From KK5 sp034043675 (GTDB taxonomy: Bacteria; Pseudomonadota; Gammaproteobacteria; Burkholderiales; Burkholderiaceae_C), in the NCBI RefSeq assembly GCF_034043675.1, contig NZ_JAXCLA010000004.1, positions 1-64,000 of the forward strand: a DNA stretch of 64,000 bases, read 5' to 3'. Shown piece by piece: positions 1 through 9,906 of this stretch. The translations under genes and the position numbers were made by a program. Numbering within the stretch: position 1 is the stretch's first letter; the number at the start of each line of letters is the position of its first letter. The notes beneath the pieces are model-generated. The model was not told the DNA's origin. It searched no databases and saw only the letters and a list, made by a program, of their open reading frames with translations.

Positions 1-44
1 GCTTCGACAAGCACCACCACGTGCGCCGCGGTTTCCTCCCTTGA
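1..44 (+). CDS. possible 3' end of an upstream gene (partial)
   Basis: The window opens in a frame that reads FDKHHHVRRGFLP and then stops with TGA at 42-44. The residues are plausible for a protein C-terminus, and the next gene on the left converges on this end. Only 13 residues are visible, so neither the family nor the reality of the gene can be judged. Confidence 0.25.
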   Translation, partial: FDKHHHVRRGFLP

Positions 45-54
45 GGTTTACCCA

Positions 55-111
55 ACACCTGCCCTCAGGTCGGTGTACCGCGGCGAGCTGTCTGCCGCGA
101 CGGGCAGGTGT
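55..111. repeat. nested inverted repeat in the intergenic region
   Basis: ACACCTGCCC at 55-64 is the exact complement of GGGCAGGTGT at 102-111. Inside this pair, CGCGGC at 79-84 is complementary to GCCGCG at 94-99. No gene is visible between 45 and 233. The structure lies between a possible plus-strand gene end and the 3' end of the minus-strand sugar operon, so it may end transcription from both sides, although no T-tract follows. It could also be one copy of a dispersed intergenic repeat. Confidence 0.45.
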
Positions 112-233
112 CGGACAAACCTAAACAGAAGCCGTCACTCACAGACAGGTGGCGGAGGACGCCAATCAGCCTAAACCGGTCGTTGCATCCGGCGCGTTGT
201 GCGGCAGCTCCTGGCCGATTGCGGGCCCGACGC

Positions 234-1322
<1,089 letters not shown>

Positions 1323-1336
1323 GCGATCGGTCCCTC

Positions 1337-3607
1337 TCAGTCGGCGCGCAGGGTCAGGGCTTGCTCGCCCAGGCGGCGCGTGCGCACGCGCACGCTGATC
1401 TCGCCGGCGGCGCCGGTGGTCTCCAGCCAGAAGCCGGTCACGCCGCCCTTGATCGGCAGCAGCGCCGGCCCCAGCAGCTTGGCGGCGCCGCTCACCTCGA
1501 TGGTGGCGATGTCGTCGAGGAAGGGCAGCAGGCGGCCGGCCTGGTCCAGCGCACGCACGATCACGCGGGTGGCGTCCTTCTCGTCGGCGCGCAGAACGGT
1601 GTCGTCCACCTGGACCTGCAGCTTTGTGGGCAAGGGGCTGCCGGAAACGGCCACGGTGGCGACGGGCTTGCCGTCCACATAGCCGGTGAACACGGCGTCG
1701 CGCCACAGCATGCCCCAGGCGCCGAAGGCGTTCACGCTGATGTGGCGTTCGTCGAAGATCACCGGCGCGTGCGGCAGGTGTGGGTAGCGCTCGCGATCGG
1801 GCTCGGCACGGGTGGGCGGCATGTCGCCCACGGTCAGCTCCACGTAGTCGCAGTTGGTCAGCACGACCAGCGGCAGCACCTCGCAGCGGTCCTTCTCGCC
1901 GCGGGCCCAGTACGAGACCGGTTCGAGCACGACCTGTTCCGCCGGGCTGCACTGGCTGGCGTAGACGTGGCCCGCGAACTTGGGCTCGCGGAAGATGTCC
2001 AGCACGCCGTGGTGGCAGACGCGGTCGCCGGCTCCGAAGTCCTTGTGCGTGTTGTAGTCGGCCATGCACCAGCCGATCGCGCCGGCGATGGCCGGGTCGC
2101 CGTAGCTTGCGTTCATCACCTGCAGGTGGCGGCTGACGTGCTCGGCCTGCCGGACCTCGGGGTCGATACGCTTGGTCGGGAACATGTGGCCGGTGTGCTC
2201 GGTCACGAGGTAGGGCACGTCGTGGTCCAGGCCGGTCACGGCGCGCGGCCTGCGCAGCGGCACCGGCTCGCGGCCGGCCAGCCAGTCGGGGCCGGCGCCG
2301 TTGAAGAAGTCGTTCATCGTGTAGACGTCTTCGAGCAGCTCGCTGTTGTCGATGCAGCGGATGCCGCCGACGGTGCGCGAATCCAGCTCGCGCGCCAACG
2401 CGGTCGTGCGGGCGTAGAACTCGTGATGGTCGGGCGACTCGTTGATGCGCACGCCCCAGCAGATGATGGACGGATGGTTCCAGTCGCGCTCGATCATCCG
2501 GCGCACGTTCTCCACCGATTCGTCCTGCCAGGCCTGCCCGCCGATGTGCTGCCAGCCGGGGATCTCTTCCAGCACCAGCAGGCCGATCTCGTCGCAGCGG
2601 TCGAGGAAGTACTTCGACTGCGGGTAGTGCGAAGTGCGGACCAGGTTGCACTTCAGCTGGTGCTTGACGATGTCGGCGTCCTTCCGCTGCACGCGCCGGC
2701 CCATCGCGTAGCCGACGTAGGGGAAGCTCTGGTGCCGGTTCAGCCCGCGGATCTTCAGCGGCTGACCGTTGAGGAAGAAGCCCTCGGTCGTGAACGCGGC
2801 GGTGCGGAAGCCGAAGCGGGTGGCGAGCTGGTCGCTGCCGGCGCTCGTGTTCAAGGTCACGCGCACCTGGTAGAGCGTGGGCGCGTCCAGCTCCCAGCGC
2901 TGCAGTCCGGCAAGGCCGTCGAAGCCGGCGGTGAAGATGTCGCCGTTGACCTCCGCGCTGCACTGGTGGAGCACGCGGCCGTCCAGCGCGCAGAGTTCCA
3001 CGAGCGCGGTGCCGGTGATGGCGACGCCGGTCGGGTTGCTGAGGAAGCCGGTGACCTGCACGCCCTTGGCGTCGCTGAGTTCGCCCGAGGTCTGCACCTT
3101 CAGCCGCTGGATGGAGACTGCGTCGGTGAGCTTCAGCCAGACGTCGCGGTAGATGCCGGCGTAGGTCAGGTAGTCGATCTGGCCGCCAAAGGGGGGAATC
3201 TCGGGGTTCTCGCTGCCGTCGATCTTGACCGTCAGGAGGTTGTCGGCGTTCTCGTTCAGCAGGCCGGTCAGCCGCACGCTGAAGGGCGTGTAGCCATCCT
3301 TGTGGGCAGCGACCTGGCGGCCGTTGAGCCAGACGACGGTGTTGGCCATCGCGCCGTCGAATTCGAGCGTGATCTCGCGGCCGGCGTACTCGGGCTGCCA
3401 GGGCAGGGCGCGCTGGTAGCCGAACTCCTTCTGGTAGCTGCGTTCGTCGAGGTAGGTCAGTTCGAGGTCGACCGCGTTGTGGGGCAGGCGCACCGGCTCG
3501 CCGGCGGCGGCCTCAGTGATCAGCGAGGGATCGAAGGACGTGTGGAAGGTCCAGCCCGAGTCGAGCTTGGCGATGGAACGCATGGTGTTGACGGAAACCT
3601 TGTTCAT
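1337..3607 (-). CDS. glycoside hydrolase family 2 (beta-galactosidase type)
   Basis: This 756-residue enzyme has the GH2 layout: sugar-binding jelly roll (about 15-165), immunoglobulin-like domain (about 165-270), TIM barrel from about 275, and further beta domains at the C-terminus. In the barrel, RINE ends at the likely acid/base E390 and VTEHTGH carries the likely nucleophile E470. LNRHQ and RTSHYP, typical of the family, are also present. There is no signal peptide, so hydrolysis is cytoplasmic after uptake. The ATG overlaps the stop of the upstream permease gene (ATGA), so translation is probably coupled. The exact sugar (galactoside, glucuronide or mannoside) cannot be read from sequence alone; the transporter and LacI context only support a catabolic role. 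Confidence 0.9.
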   Translation of the reverse strand: MNKVSVNTMRSIAKLDSGWTFHTSFDPSLITEAAAGEPVRLPHNAVDLELTYLDERSYQKEFGYQRALPWQPEYAGREITLEFDGAMANTVVWLNGRQVAAHKDGYTPFSVRLTGLLNENADNLLTVKIDGSENPEIPPFGGQIDYLTYAGIYRDVWLKLTDAVSIQRLKVQTSGELSDAKGVQVTGFLSNPTGVAITGTALVELCALDGRVLHQCSAEVNGDIFTAGFDGLAGLQRWELDAPTLYQVRVTLNTSAGSDQLATRFGFRTAAFTTEGFFLNGQPLKIRGLNRHQSFPYVGYAMGRRVQRKDADIVKHQLKCNLVRTSHYPQSKYFLDRCDEIGLLVLEEIPGWQHIGGQAWQDESVENVRRMIERDWNHPSIICWGVRINESPDHHEFYARTTALARELDSRTVGGIRCIDNSELLEDVYTMNDFFNGAGPDWLAGREPVPLRRPRAVTGLDHDVPYLVTEHTGHMFPTKRIDPEVRQAEHVSRHLQVMNASYGDPAIAGAIGWCMADYNTHKDFGAGDRVCHHGVLDIFREPKFAGHVYASQCSPAEQVVLEPVSYWARGEKDRCEVLPLVVLTNCDYVELTVGDMPPTRAEPDRERYPHLPHAPVIFDERHISVNAFGAWGMLWRDAVFTGYVDGKPVATVAVSGSPLPTKLQVQVDDTVLRADEKDATRVIVRALDQAGRLLPFLDDIATIEVSGAAKLLGPALLPIKGGVTGFWLETTGAAGEISVRVRTRRLGEQALTLRAD

Positions 3608-4425
3608 TTGACGGAGCCGAGCATGCCCTGCACGAACTGGCGCTGCATGGCGAAGAAGACGATGAGGGTGGGAAGCGTGGCGAGTACGGTCGCGACCATG
3701 ACCACGCCGTAGTCCGGCGCATACGACGAGCCCAGCGAGGAGACGACCAGCGTGATGGTCTTCAGCTCGGTCGACTGCAGCGCGATCAGCGGCCACAGGA
3801 AGCCGTTCCATGCCGCCATGAAGACGATGATGAAGGCGGCGGCGTAGGTCGAGCGCATCACCGGCACGTAGACGTAGAGGAAGATCTGCCACTCCTTCAG
3901 GCCGTCGAGGCGGGCGGCCTCGCGCAGCTCCGGCGGGAAGGCCTTGCTGCTCTGGCGGAAGTAGAAGATCAGGTAGGCCGAGGCGACCGTGGGCAGGATC
4001 ACGGCCATGTGCGTGTCCAGCATGTCCAGCGCGGCCATCAGCGTGAACAGCGGGATCATCAGCGCCGCGAAGGGCACCATCATCGACAGCAGCACGCCCT
4101 GGTAGATGCGCTCGCGCAGCGGCGAGCGAAACACCTCGAAGCCGTAGCCGGCCAGCGATGACACCAGCAGCGTCAACAGCGAGCCTGCCAGCGCGATCTT
4201 GCCGGAGTTCCAGAACACCTGGCCGACGTCGTACAGCTCGGTGAACTTGTGGAAGTTGTCGAGCAGTGCGCCGCCGAACGTGATCTTGCCCTTGGTGATG
4301 TCGCGGCCCGCGTTGGTGGCGCTGATCACCATCCAGCCGAAGGGGAAGACCGACAGCAGCGCCATCAGGCCGAGGAGGGCGTAGATGGCGGCGCCGCGCA
4401 GCGTGTCGAGCAGGCGGGCCATCAT
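3604..4425 (-). CDS. sugar ABC transporter permease 2 (MalG/UgpE type)
   Basis: This inner-membrane permease of 273 residues has about six hydrophobic segments. It carries the cytoplasmic EAA loop (EAARLDG followed by a VPVMRS-like stretch) that docks onto the ATPase, and the N-terminal sequence LLSVFPFGWMV typical of MalG-type subunits. It starts at tandem ATG codons overlapping the end of permease 1, and it ends in an ATGA overlap with the GH2 gene. With permease 1 it forms the translocation pore for the imported sugar. Confidence 0.92.
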   Translation of the reverse strand: MMARLLDTLRGAAIYALLGLMALLSVFPFGWMVISATNAGRDITKGKITFGGALLDNFHKFTELYDVGQVFWNSGKIALAGSLLTLLVSSLAGYGFEVFRSPLRERIYQGVLLSMMVPFAALMIPLFTLMAALDMLDTHMAVILPTVASAYLIFYFRQSSKAFPPELREAARLDGLKEWQIFLYVYVPVMRSTYAAAFIIVFMAAWNGFLWPLIALQSTELKTITLVVSSLGSSYAPDYGVVMVATVLATLPTLIVFFAMQRQFVQGMLGSVK

Positions 4426-5315
4426 TGGTCTCGCTCCCGCGCCAGGTAGAACTGCAGCACGGCCAGCAGCGCCACCAGCGCGACGATGACGTAGGACACG
4501 GTGGCCGCGTAGCCGAAGCTCGGCACGAACTTGAAGGACAGGTTGTAGATGTACAGCGACAGCGAGAGCGTGCTGTCGGCCGGGCCGCCGGCAGTGATGT
4601 TCATCGCCTCGTCGAACAGCTGCAGCGTGCCGATCGTCGAGGTGATCGTGGTGAACAGCAGCACCGGCTTCAACATCGGCACGGTGATCGAGACCAGGCG
4701 GCGATAGGCCGAGATGCCGTCGATGCGCGCGGCCTCGTAGATCGACTTGTCGATGTTCTGCATCGCCGCCAGATAGAAGATCATGTTGTAGCCGGTCCAG
4801 CGCCAGGTCAGCGCCAGCATGATGACGACGCGGGCCCAGAAGGGATCGGTCAACCAGGGCACTGGGCCATCGACCAGGCCCAGTTGCTGCAGCGTCACGT
4901 TGACGATGCCGTCGTACGAGAACATGCTCTTGAACAGCATCGAGTACGCGACCAGCGAGGTCACGCAGGGCAGGAAGATCGCCGTGCGCAGCAGCCCGCG
5001 AAAGCGCAGGTTCGGCATGTTCAGGCACGAGGCCAGCACCAGGGCCAGCACGATCATCACCGGCACCTGGATCACGAGGTAGATGAAGGTGTTGGTCAGC
5101 GCCCGCATGAACATCGGATCGTCCAGCAGGCGCTGGACATTGCCGAAGCCGACGAACTGCACCATCGTGCCCTGGCCGGCGTGGGTCGACATCCACAGCG
5201 ATTTGCCGATCGGATAGACGGTGAACAGCAGCATCAACAGCAGCGCGGGGCCGATGAAGGCCCAGCCGTTGACGTCATGAAAGCGCCGGTAGCTCGGCGC
5301 GGGGGACTGCGGCAT
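4422..5315 (-). CDS. sugar ABC transporter permease 1 (MalF/UgpA type)
   Basis: This inner-membrane permease has 297 residues. The N-terminus reads NGWAFIGPALLLMLLFTVYP, typical of UgpA/MalF-like subunits. Further transmembrane segments follow, and the EAA loop reads EAARIDG. Its stop overlaps the start of permease 2 (ATGA). It follows the binding-protein gene after a 93-nt gap holding a strong hairpin, the usual arrangement when the binding protein is made in excess. Confidence 0.92.
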   Translation of the reverse strand: MPQSPAPSYRRFHDVNGWAFIGPALLLMLLFTVYPIGKSLWMSTHAGQGTMVQFVGFGNVQRLLDDPMFMRALTNTFIYLVIQVPVMIVLALVLASCLNMPNLRFRGLLRTAIFLPCVTSLVAYSMLFKSMFSYDGIVNVTLQQLGLVDGPVPWLTDPFWARVVIMLALTWRWTGYNMIFYLAAMQNIDKSIYEAARIDGISAYRRLVSITVPMLKPVLLFTTITSTIGTLQLFDEAMNITAGGPADSTLSLSLYIYNLSFKFVPSFGYAATVSYVIVALVALLAVLQFYLARERDQ

Positions 5316-5358
5316 GGCGAGGGATCGCTAGAGAAGGGGAGCGAGGACGGCGGGGAGG

Positions 5359-5387
5359 GCGGGGCAGGCGCTCACGTCCTGCCCCGC
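5359..5387 (-). promoter_or_regulatory. intercistronic hairpin after the binding-protein gene
   Basis: GCGGGGCAGG at 5359-5368 pairs perfectly with CCTGCCCCGC at 5378-5387 around a 9-nt loop. It lies between the binding protein (stop at 5409) and permease 1 (start at 5315), with no T-tract. Such hairpins commonly stabilise the upstream message or partly end transcription, giving more binding protein than permease. This is inferred from position. Confidence 0.5.
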
Positions 5388-5408
5388 GCCCGACAAGTAC
5401 CCGGGCGC

Positions 5409-6701
5409 TTACTTGACCTGCGCGGCCACCTGCTGGTTGATGGCGTCCATCACCTTCTCCACCGGCGTGCCGCCGATCAGGCCTGGCAGCTGCGCCGCCA
5501 TCGCGGCGTCGGCCTCGTAGGTGTAGATGCCGTAGTTCACGCTGGGCACCTTGACCAGGTAATCGCTGAACTGCTGCCACACCTTGGCGCCGCCGAAGAA
5601 GGGATCGGCAGCCGCGTATTCCTTGCCGTCACGCGAGGCCATCAGCGTACCCACGGCACCGCGCGCCTGCAGGATCGTCTGGTAAAAGTCGACGTCCTTC
5701 GCATAGATCTCGTTGAGGAAATCGACGGCCAGCGCCTTCTCCTTGCCGCTGGACAGCACGTACCAGCTGGAGCCGCCGAGGTTGGATGCGTTGGTGGCGC
5801 CGGGGATGCCCAGCGAAGGCGTCGCCGCCACGCCCCACAGGCCGGCCTGGCTCTTCTCGGACTTGACGGTGCCGGTGATCCACACGCCGGTGGTGATCGT
5901 GGCCACGTCGCCGGCGTTGACCGCGCCGACGTATTCCGGCCAGCCGGCCGTCGGCTTCACGATGCCGGCCTTGAACAGCTTGGCCTCGACTTCCAGCGCG
6001 GCCTTCAGCGCGGCGTTGTTCTTGATGTCGAGCTTGCCGTCCTTGTCGAAGTACCAGCGGCCGGCGGACTGCATCATGATCCGCACGAGGCTGTTGTCGT
6101 TGGGGTCGATGCCCAGCATCTTCTTGCCCGTGGCCGCGGAGACCTTCTTGCCGATCTCGATGTAGCGGTCCCAGGTGATGTTCTGCATGTCCTTGTCGCT
6201 GAACCCGGCCTTGGCCAGCAGGTCCTTGCGGTAGTACATGCCGGTGACGCCGGAGTCGAAGGGCAGGCCGTAGACCTTGCCGTTGACCGTCATCAGGTCC
6301 ACCTTGTACTTGGCGAAGCCGCTGTAGTTGACGACGCCGGACATCGGCTCGAACGCGCCGGGGAAGGAGCGCAGGTACTTCTGGGCGTTGTAGTCCTCGA
6401 CGAGAACGATGTCAGGCAGCGTCTTGGTGGCGCCGGAGGCCAGCGTGGTCTGCAGCTTCTGCTCCAGGTCGGCCTTGGCCATGTCCACGATCTTGAAGGT
6501 CGTGCCCGGGTGCTTGGCGGTGTAGCGCTTGCCCGCCTCCTGCATGATCGCGATGTTGAAGTTCGGGTCCCAGGCCCAGATCGTCACCTCCTTGGCAGAG
6601 GCGCCGGGGCTGGCGAGCAGGGCGGTGCTGCCGAGGAGGAGGCCGGCCAGGCCGGTCAGTGCAGTGCGCTTGGTGATCGCGCCGTGGTTCGCAAGATCCA
6701 T
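5409..6701 (-). CDS. sugar ABC transporter substrate-binding protein
   Basis: This is a 430-residue periplasmic binding protein of the extracellular solute-binding family 1 (MalE/UgpB-like). The N-terminus has basic residues, a hydrophobic stretch and a signal-peptidase-like ASA site at about residue 36. Then come VTIWAWDPNFNIA and the typical lobe sequences VNGKVYGLPFDSGVTGMYYR, KDLLAKAG and AINQQVAAQVK. It is the first gene of the operon, directly behind the two LacI-type operators. It captures the sugar and hands it to the two permeases. Confidence 0.93.
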   Translation of the reverse strand: MDLANHGAITKRTALTGLAGLLLGSTALLASPGASAKEVTIWAWDPNFNIAIMQEAGKRYTAKHPGTTFKIVDMAKADLEQKLQTTLASGATKTLPDIVLVEDYNAQKYLRSFPGAFEPMSGVVNYSGFAKYKVDLMTVNGKVYGLPFDSGVTGMYYRKDLLAKAGFSDKDMQNITWDRYIEIGKKVSAATGKKMLGIDPNDNSLVRIMMQSAGRWYFDKDGKLDIKNNAALKAALEVEAKLFKAGIVKPTAGWPEYVGAVNAGDVATITTGVWITGTVKSEKSQAGLWGVAATPSLGIPGATNASNLGGSSWYVLSSGKEKALAVDFLNEIYAKDVDFYQTILQARGAVGTLMASRDGKEYAAADPFFGGAKVWQQFSDYLVKVPSVNYGIYTYEADAAMAAQLPGLIGGTPVEKVMDAINQQVAAQVK

Positions 6702-6727
6702 GTTTTCGTTTGTCTCCGGTTGAATGA

Positions 6728-6743
6728 ATTTAAGCGGTTAAAT
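6728..6743. promoter_or_regulatory. LacI-family operator 1
   Basis: ATTTAAGCGGTTAAAT has perfect 6-bp arms (ATTTAA/TTAAAT) around a GC-containing centre, the usual form of LacI-family operators. It lies 27 bp upstream of the binding-protein start and is repeated almost exactly at 6805. The divergent LacI-type gene is the obvious ligand. Confidence 0.7.
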
Positions 6744-6804
6744 TTCTGCTTCGAGCCAGCGCCGTCGAGTGCGGCTTTGTGGTTGTCTCCCTATCGATCC
6801 AGAA

Positions 6805-6820
6805 ATTTAAGCGATTAAAT
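6805..6820. promoter_or_regulatory. LacI-family operator 2
   Basis: ATTTAAGCGATTAAAT has the same arms as operator 1 and differs at one base. It lies 77 bp from operator 1 and about 85 bp before the LacI gene. It also overlaps the second inverted repeat GCGATTAAATCGC (6811-6823). Two sites in the divergent promoter would let one regulator control both the operon and itself, possibly by looping. Confidence 0.7.
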
Positions 6821-6904
6821 CGCTGTTTTTTGGTAATGTACCGACTCTCTTACGAACAACGAACAGCGCCAAGGGTAAATCCTTAGGCTCCACGAATCCC
6901 TCAC

Positions 6905-7921
6905 ATGGCCACCCTCAGCGACGTCGCACGCTTGGCCGGCGTCACGACCGCCACCGTCTCCAACGTGCTGCGCAATCCCGGCAAGGTGAAACCGTCGACG
7001 GTGGAGAAGGTCGAAGCCGCGATTGCCTCGACCGGCTACCGGCCCAACCTGATGGCCCGCGCGCTGGCCGAAGGCAAGTCTTCGATGGTGGCGATGGTGC
7101 TGCCCGACATCACGAACCCGTTCTATCCGGAGTTCGTGGCGGTGGCCGAGCGCGTGGCCCGCGACCGCAACTACTTCCTGATGGTCTGCAACACGCCGGA
7201 CCGGCCGGACATCGGCCTGGCCTACCTGAAGCAGATCACCGGCACCTTGGCCGGCGGCGTGCTGGTGCTGGACACCGGAATCCTGCCCGGCGACATCGAG
7301 CAGATCAGCAACCGCCGCGCGCCGATCGTGCTGGCCTCCAACGAGGCGATCCACTACGACGAGCAGGTGCCCCACGTCGTGCTGGACCTGCACCGCGCCG
7401 GCGAGATCGCCGGCCAGCACCTGGTCGAACTGGGCCATCGCGAGGTCGGCGCCATCGTCGGCTGCGGCCTGGCGGGCCGGCAGATCGTGCGCCTCGGCGG
7501 CTTCGAAAGCGCGCTGCAAGCCGCCGGCCTGAGCCTGGCCCCGGAGCATGTGCGCGACACGCCCGACACGGTCGAAGGCGGCCGCGCCGCGGCCGAGTCG
7601 CTGCTGGCCGCCAACGCGAACATCACCGCGATCTTCGCCACCAACGACCTGATGGCCTACGGCGCAGCGCAAGTACTGGCGGAGCGAGGCATCGCGGTGC
7701 CGCAGGCGATGTCGCTGATCGGCATCACCGACATCCACCTGGCGCGCGACATGCGACCGGCGCTCACCACGGTGGCGCTGCATACCGAGACGATGGCGAC
7801 GCTGGCGATCAATCTGTTGCTGGACCTGATCGAAGACCCGGGGCATCAGCCGCGGAGTGTGAAGGTGCCGGAGCCGGCGTTGGTAGTTAGGGCTTCGACG
7901 GGGGTCGTGGCGGCTATCTGA
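6905..7921 (+). CDS. LacI-family transcriptional regulator
   Basis: This regulator has 338 residues. The N-terminal helix-turn-helix reads TLSDVARLAGVTTATVSNVL, and the hinge follows (RPNLMARALAEGKS). The rest is a periplasmic-binding-protein-like sensor domain (VAMVLPDITNPFYPEF, then IFATNDLMAYGAAQVL). It is divergent from the sugar-uptake and GH2 operon across an intergenic region with two ATTTAAGCGRTTAAAT sites. It most likely represses the operon until the sugar or a breakdown product binds. Confidence 0.93.
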   Translation: MATLSDVARLAGVTTATVSNVLRNPGKVKPSTVEKVEAAIASTGYRPNLMARALAEGKSSMVAMVLPDITNPFYPEFVAVAERVARDRNYFLMVCNTPDRPDIGLAYLKQITGTLAGGVLVLDTGILPGDIEQISNRRAPIVLASNEAIHYDEQVPHVVLDLHRAGEIAGQHLVELGHREVGAIVGCGLAGRQIVRLGGFESALQAAGLSLAPEHVRDTPDTVEGGRAAAESLLAANANITAIFATNDLMAYGAAQVLAERGIAVPQAMSLIGITDIHLARDMRPALTTVALHTETMATLAINLLLDLIEDPGHQPRSVKVPEPALVVRASTGVVAAI

Positions 7922-7957
7922 TTTGTCGACAATGTGTATTATGTAAAATCATATACA

Positions 7958-7972
7958 AGGGCTGCCAGCCCT
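7958..7972 (-). terminator. weak hairpin between converging genes
   Basis: AGGGCT at 7958-7963 pairs with AGCCCT at 7967-7972 around a 3-nt loop. On the minus strand it follows the serine-hydrolase stop and is followed by a T-rich stretch, so it may terminate that gene. The stem is short. Confidence 0.35.
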
Positions 7973-7979
7973 GCCTTCC

Positions 7980-8990
7980 CTATGCAGCCGAAGCCAAAAG
8001 AGCTCGCAACACCTCCTGCGAGCGTCGCTGACCATAGCCATGTCCATAGGCTGCGGACGTCACTGCAATGACCAGTCCCAACTCCGGCACGACATAGATC
8101 TTGTTGCCGCCATTGCCCGACGCGAAGTGCACGTCGATGCCAGTTCCGGCGATATCGAGTCGCTTGGCGTACCAGAAGTAGCCGTAGCTGTCGGCGTATG
8201 GATCGACATCCGAGATCGCCACGCGGGCGCGGAGGCTCTGGGCAATCCACGCGGCGCTCAGCACGCGGTGGCTACCGAAATCTCCGTTTGAGCGGACCAT
8301 CTCTCCGATGCGAACGAGGTCTCGCGCCGTCAGCGAAAGGTTGCCCTGCCCTTTGGCATGGCCCGACTGGTCTCGGCCCCATTGCCAGCGTCTGATGCCG
8401 AGCGGCTCGAAGAGCACTTCCGCCGCAAAGGATTCCAGGTCGCGACGCGTGGCCTGCTCGACCACGCGTCCGGCCAGATGGGCGGTGAGCGAGTTGTAGC
8501 GATACCGCGTGCCCGGCGCACGCTCGGCGGGCACGGCCAGCATGAACGCGAGCGGGTCCGGCGCGTCGTCGAGACGGTCCTCGTTGCCGGGCGAGGCCGG
8601 ATCCTCGTCGAATGCGGCGAGGCCGGACCGCATGGTCAGGATCTCGTCGATGCGGACCGGCCCCAGCGCGCTACCGCGTGCGCCCGGCCAGTAGCGCTCG
8701 ACCGGATCCTGCACGCTCGCGATGGCGCCCCGGTCGATGGCGGCGCCGACGAGCAGCGAGGTGATGCTTTTTCCCGCCGAGCGGACGTCGTGCAGTGTGT
8801 CCGGTCGTGCATCGCCGAAGTAGCGTTCCGCCACGATGCTTCCGTCTCGGGCGACGACGACCGCGCGCAGATCGCGGTGCTCGTCGTCGTTCCAGTCTGC
8901 CAGTCGTGCGGCCAGCGCTTGCGGTTTGCCCCGCGCAACGGCTGCGGTAGCCAACAGCGCCGCGGCGACACAGGTTCGGCGATTGATCAT
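7980..8990 (-). CDS. serine hydrolase, beta-lactamase class C/DD-peptidase-like
   Basis: This 336-residue protein has an N-terminal exported-protein signal (MINRRTCVAAALLATAAVA, with twin arginines). The SxxK catalytic motif is SAGK at 71-74, the second motif is YNS at 165-167, and a late GNGGNKIYVVPE stretch corresponds to the KTG-like third motif. This set matches the penicillin-binding-protein/EstB/class C beta-lactamase superfamily, whose members act as esterases, peptidases or amidases. The substrate cannot be inferred. It may be periplasmic. The AraC regulator just upstream on the same strand may control it. Confidence 0.85.
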   Translation of the reverse strand: MINRRTCVAAALLATAAVARGKPQALAARLADWNDDEHRDLRAVVVARDGSIVAERYFGDARPDTLHDVRSAGKSITSLLVGAAIDRGAIASVQDPVERYWPGARGSALGPVRIDEILTMRSGLAAFDEDPASPGNEDRLDDAPDPLAFMLAVPAERAPGTRYRYNSLTAHLAGRVVEQATRRDLESFAAEVLFEPLGIRRWQWGRDQSGHAKGQGNLSLTARDLVRIGEMVRSNGDFGSHRVLSAAWIAQSLRARVAISDVDPYADSYGYFWYAKRLDIAGTGIDVHFASGNGGNKIYVVPELGLVIAVTSAAYGHGYGQRRSQEVLRALLASAA

Positions 8991-9031
8991 GCTTCCTCCG
9001 ATGTTCTCGACGAAATCGTCGCAGCGCGGTT

Positions 9032-9868
9032 TTACGGCGAAGCGTTCGGCTCGTCTTGTATCGGTGAAACCTGATGCTGATGGCGCAAGCGCCGCCAGCG
9101 TGCCGGCGTGGTGTCGAAGGCGGTCTTGAACTGGCGTGTCAGGTGCGCCTGGTCGACAAATCCAGTGGCCGCGGCAACGTCAGCGAGCGAAGCCGTACCG
9201 GCCCCCAGCAAGGCGGCGGCGCGCTCCAGCCGGCGCCCTCGCAGGAACTCGCCGGGCGAGCAATTCAGCCAGCGCCGATAGATCCGTGCCAGATGAACCG
9301 GATGTACGCCGGCATGCGCCGCGAGGTCGGACGCGCTCGACGCCACGTCATCGGACATGAAGCTCATCTCGAACACCGACTTCAGCCAGGCTGGCGGGCG
9401 CGAGCCACGTGGGGCAACGTCGTCGCGCGAGTGCGGCAGCACGCAATCCATCAGCTGCAGGGCGCATGCCTCGAGCCGCAATGCCGAGGCGTCGCCGGAT
9501 TCGAAGTCCCGCGCGGCGTTCTGCGCGCACCACAGCGCCCATGGATCGACTACGGCTCGCGCGCGCCCTTCACAGGCCCCACCGGAGATGGCAAAGAAGC
9601 GCCCCTGCCCTTTGTGGAAGCGATCGCAGTGCGTCGTGCCGGCCGGATTGAAGACCAGCAGAGGCGTCTGCGATACGAACGGAGCGCCGTTGGCCGACGA
9701 CATGTAGCCGCCTGCCAGCACCAGCACGAAGTGCGCTTCCTCGTGGGAGTGGGGTCTGACCTCATCCTCCGGGGCGTTCGCGGAGAGCAGGTGAAAACTG
9801 AAGCCGCCGGCCTCGCGGGGCGCCGGACCATGGCCCCAGAACTCTTGGCGTCTGCGCAGAAGATTCAT
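9032..9868 (-). CDS. AraC-family transcriptional regulator
   Basis: This regulator is 278 residues long from the chosen ATG (MNLLRRRQEFWG); the open frame runs further upstream, but there it reads like non-coding sequence. The N-terminal half is cupin-like (EVRPHSHEEAHFVLVLAGGY, then LLVFNPAGTTHCD). The C-terminal half carries the two AraC helix-turn-helix units (DLAAHAGVHPVHLARIYRRW and LADVAAATGFVDQAHLTRQF). It lies 41 bp upstream of the serine hydrolase on the same strand, so it may control that gene. Confidence 0.9.
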   Translation of the reverse strand: MNLLRRRQEFWGHGPAPREAGGFSFHLLSANAPEDEVRPHSHEEAHFVLVLAGGYMSSANGAPFVSQTPLLVFNPAGTTHCDRFHKGQGRFFAISGGACEGRARAVVDPWALWCAQNAARDFESGDASALRLEACALQLMDCVLPHSRDDVAPRGSRPPAWLKSVFEMSFMSDDVASSASDLAAHAGVHPVHLARIYRRWLNCSPGEFLRGRRLERAAALLGAGTASLADVAAATGFVDQAHLTRQFKTAFDTTPARWRRLRHQHQVSPIQDEPNASP

Positions 9869-9906
9869 AGATGCGGTGACCCGCGGCCAACGTCTTGCTC
9901 CATCAC

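Noticed and set aside
1361..3712. Plus-strand open frame opposite the GH2 gene
   Set aside because: Complement shadow of the glycosidase gene, with no recognisable domain.
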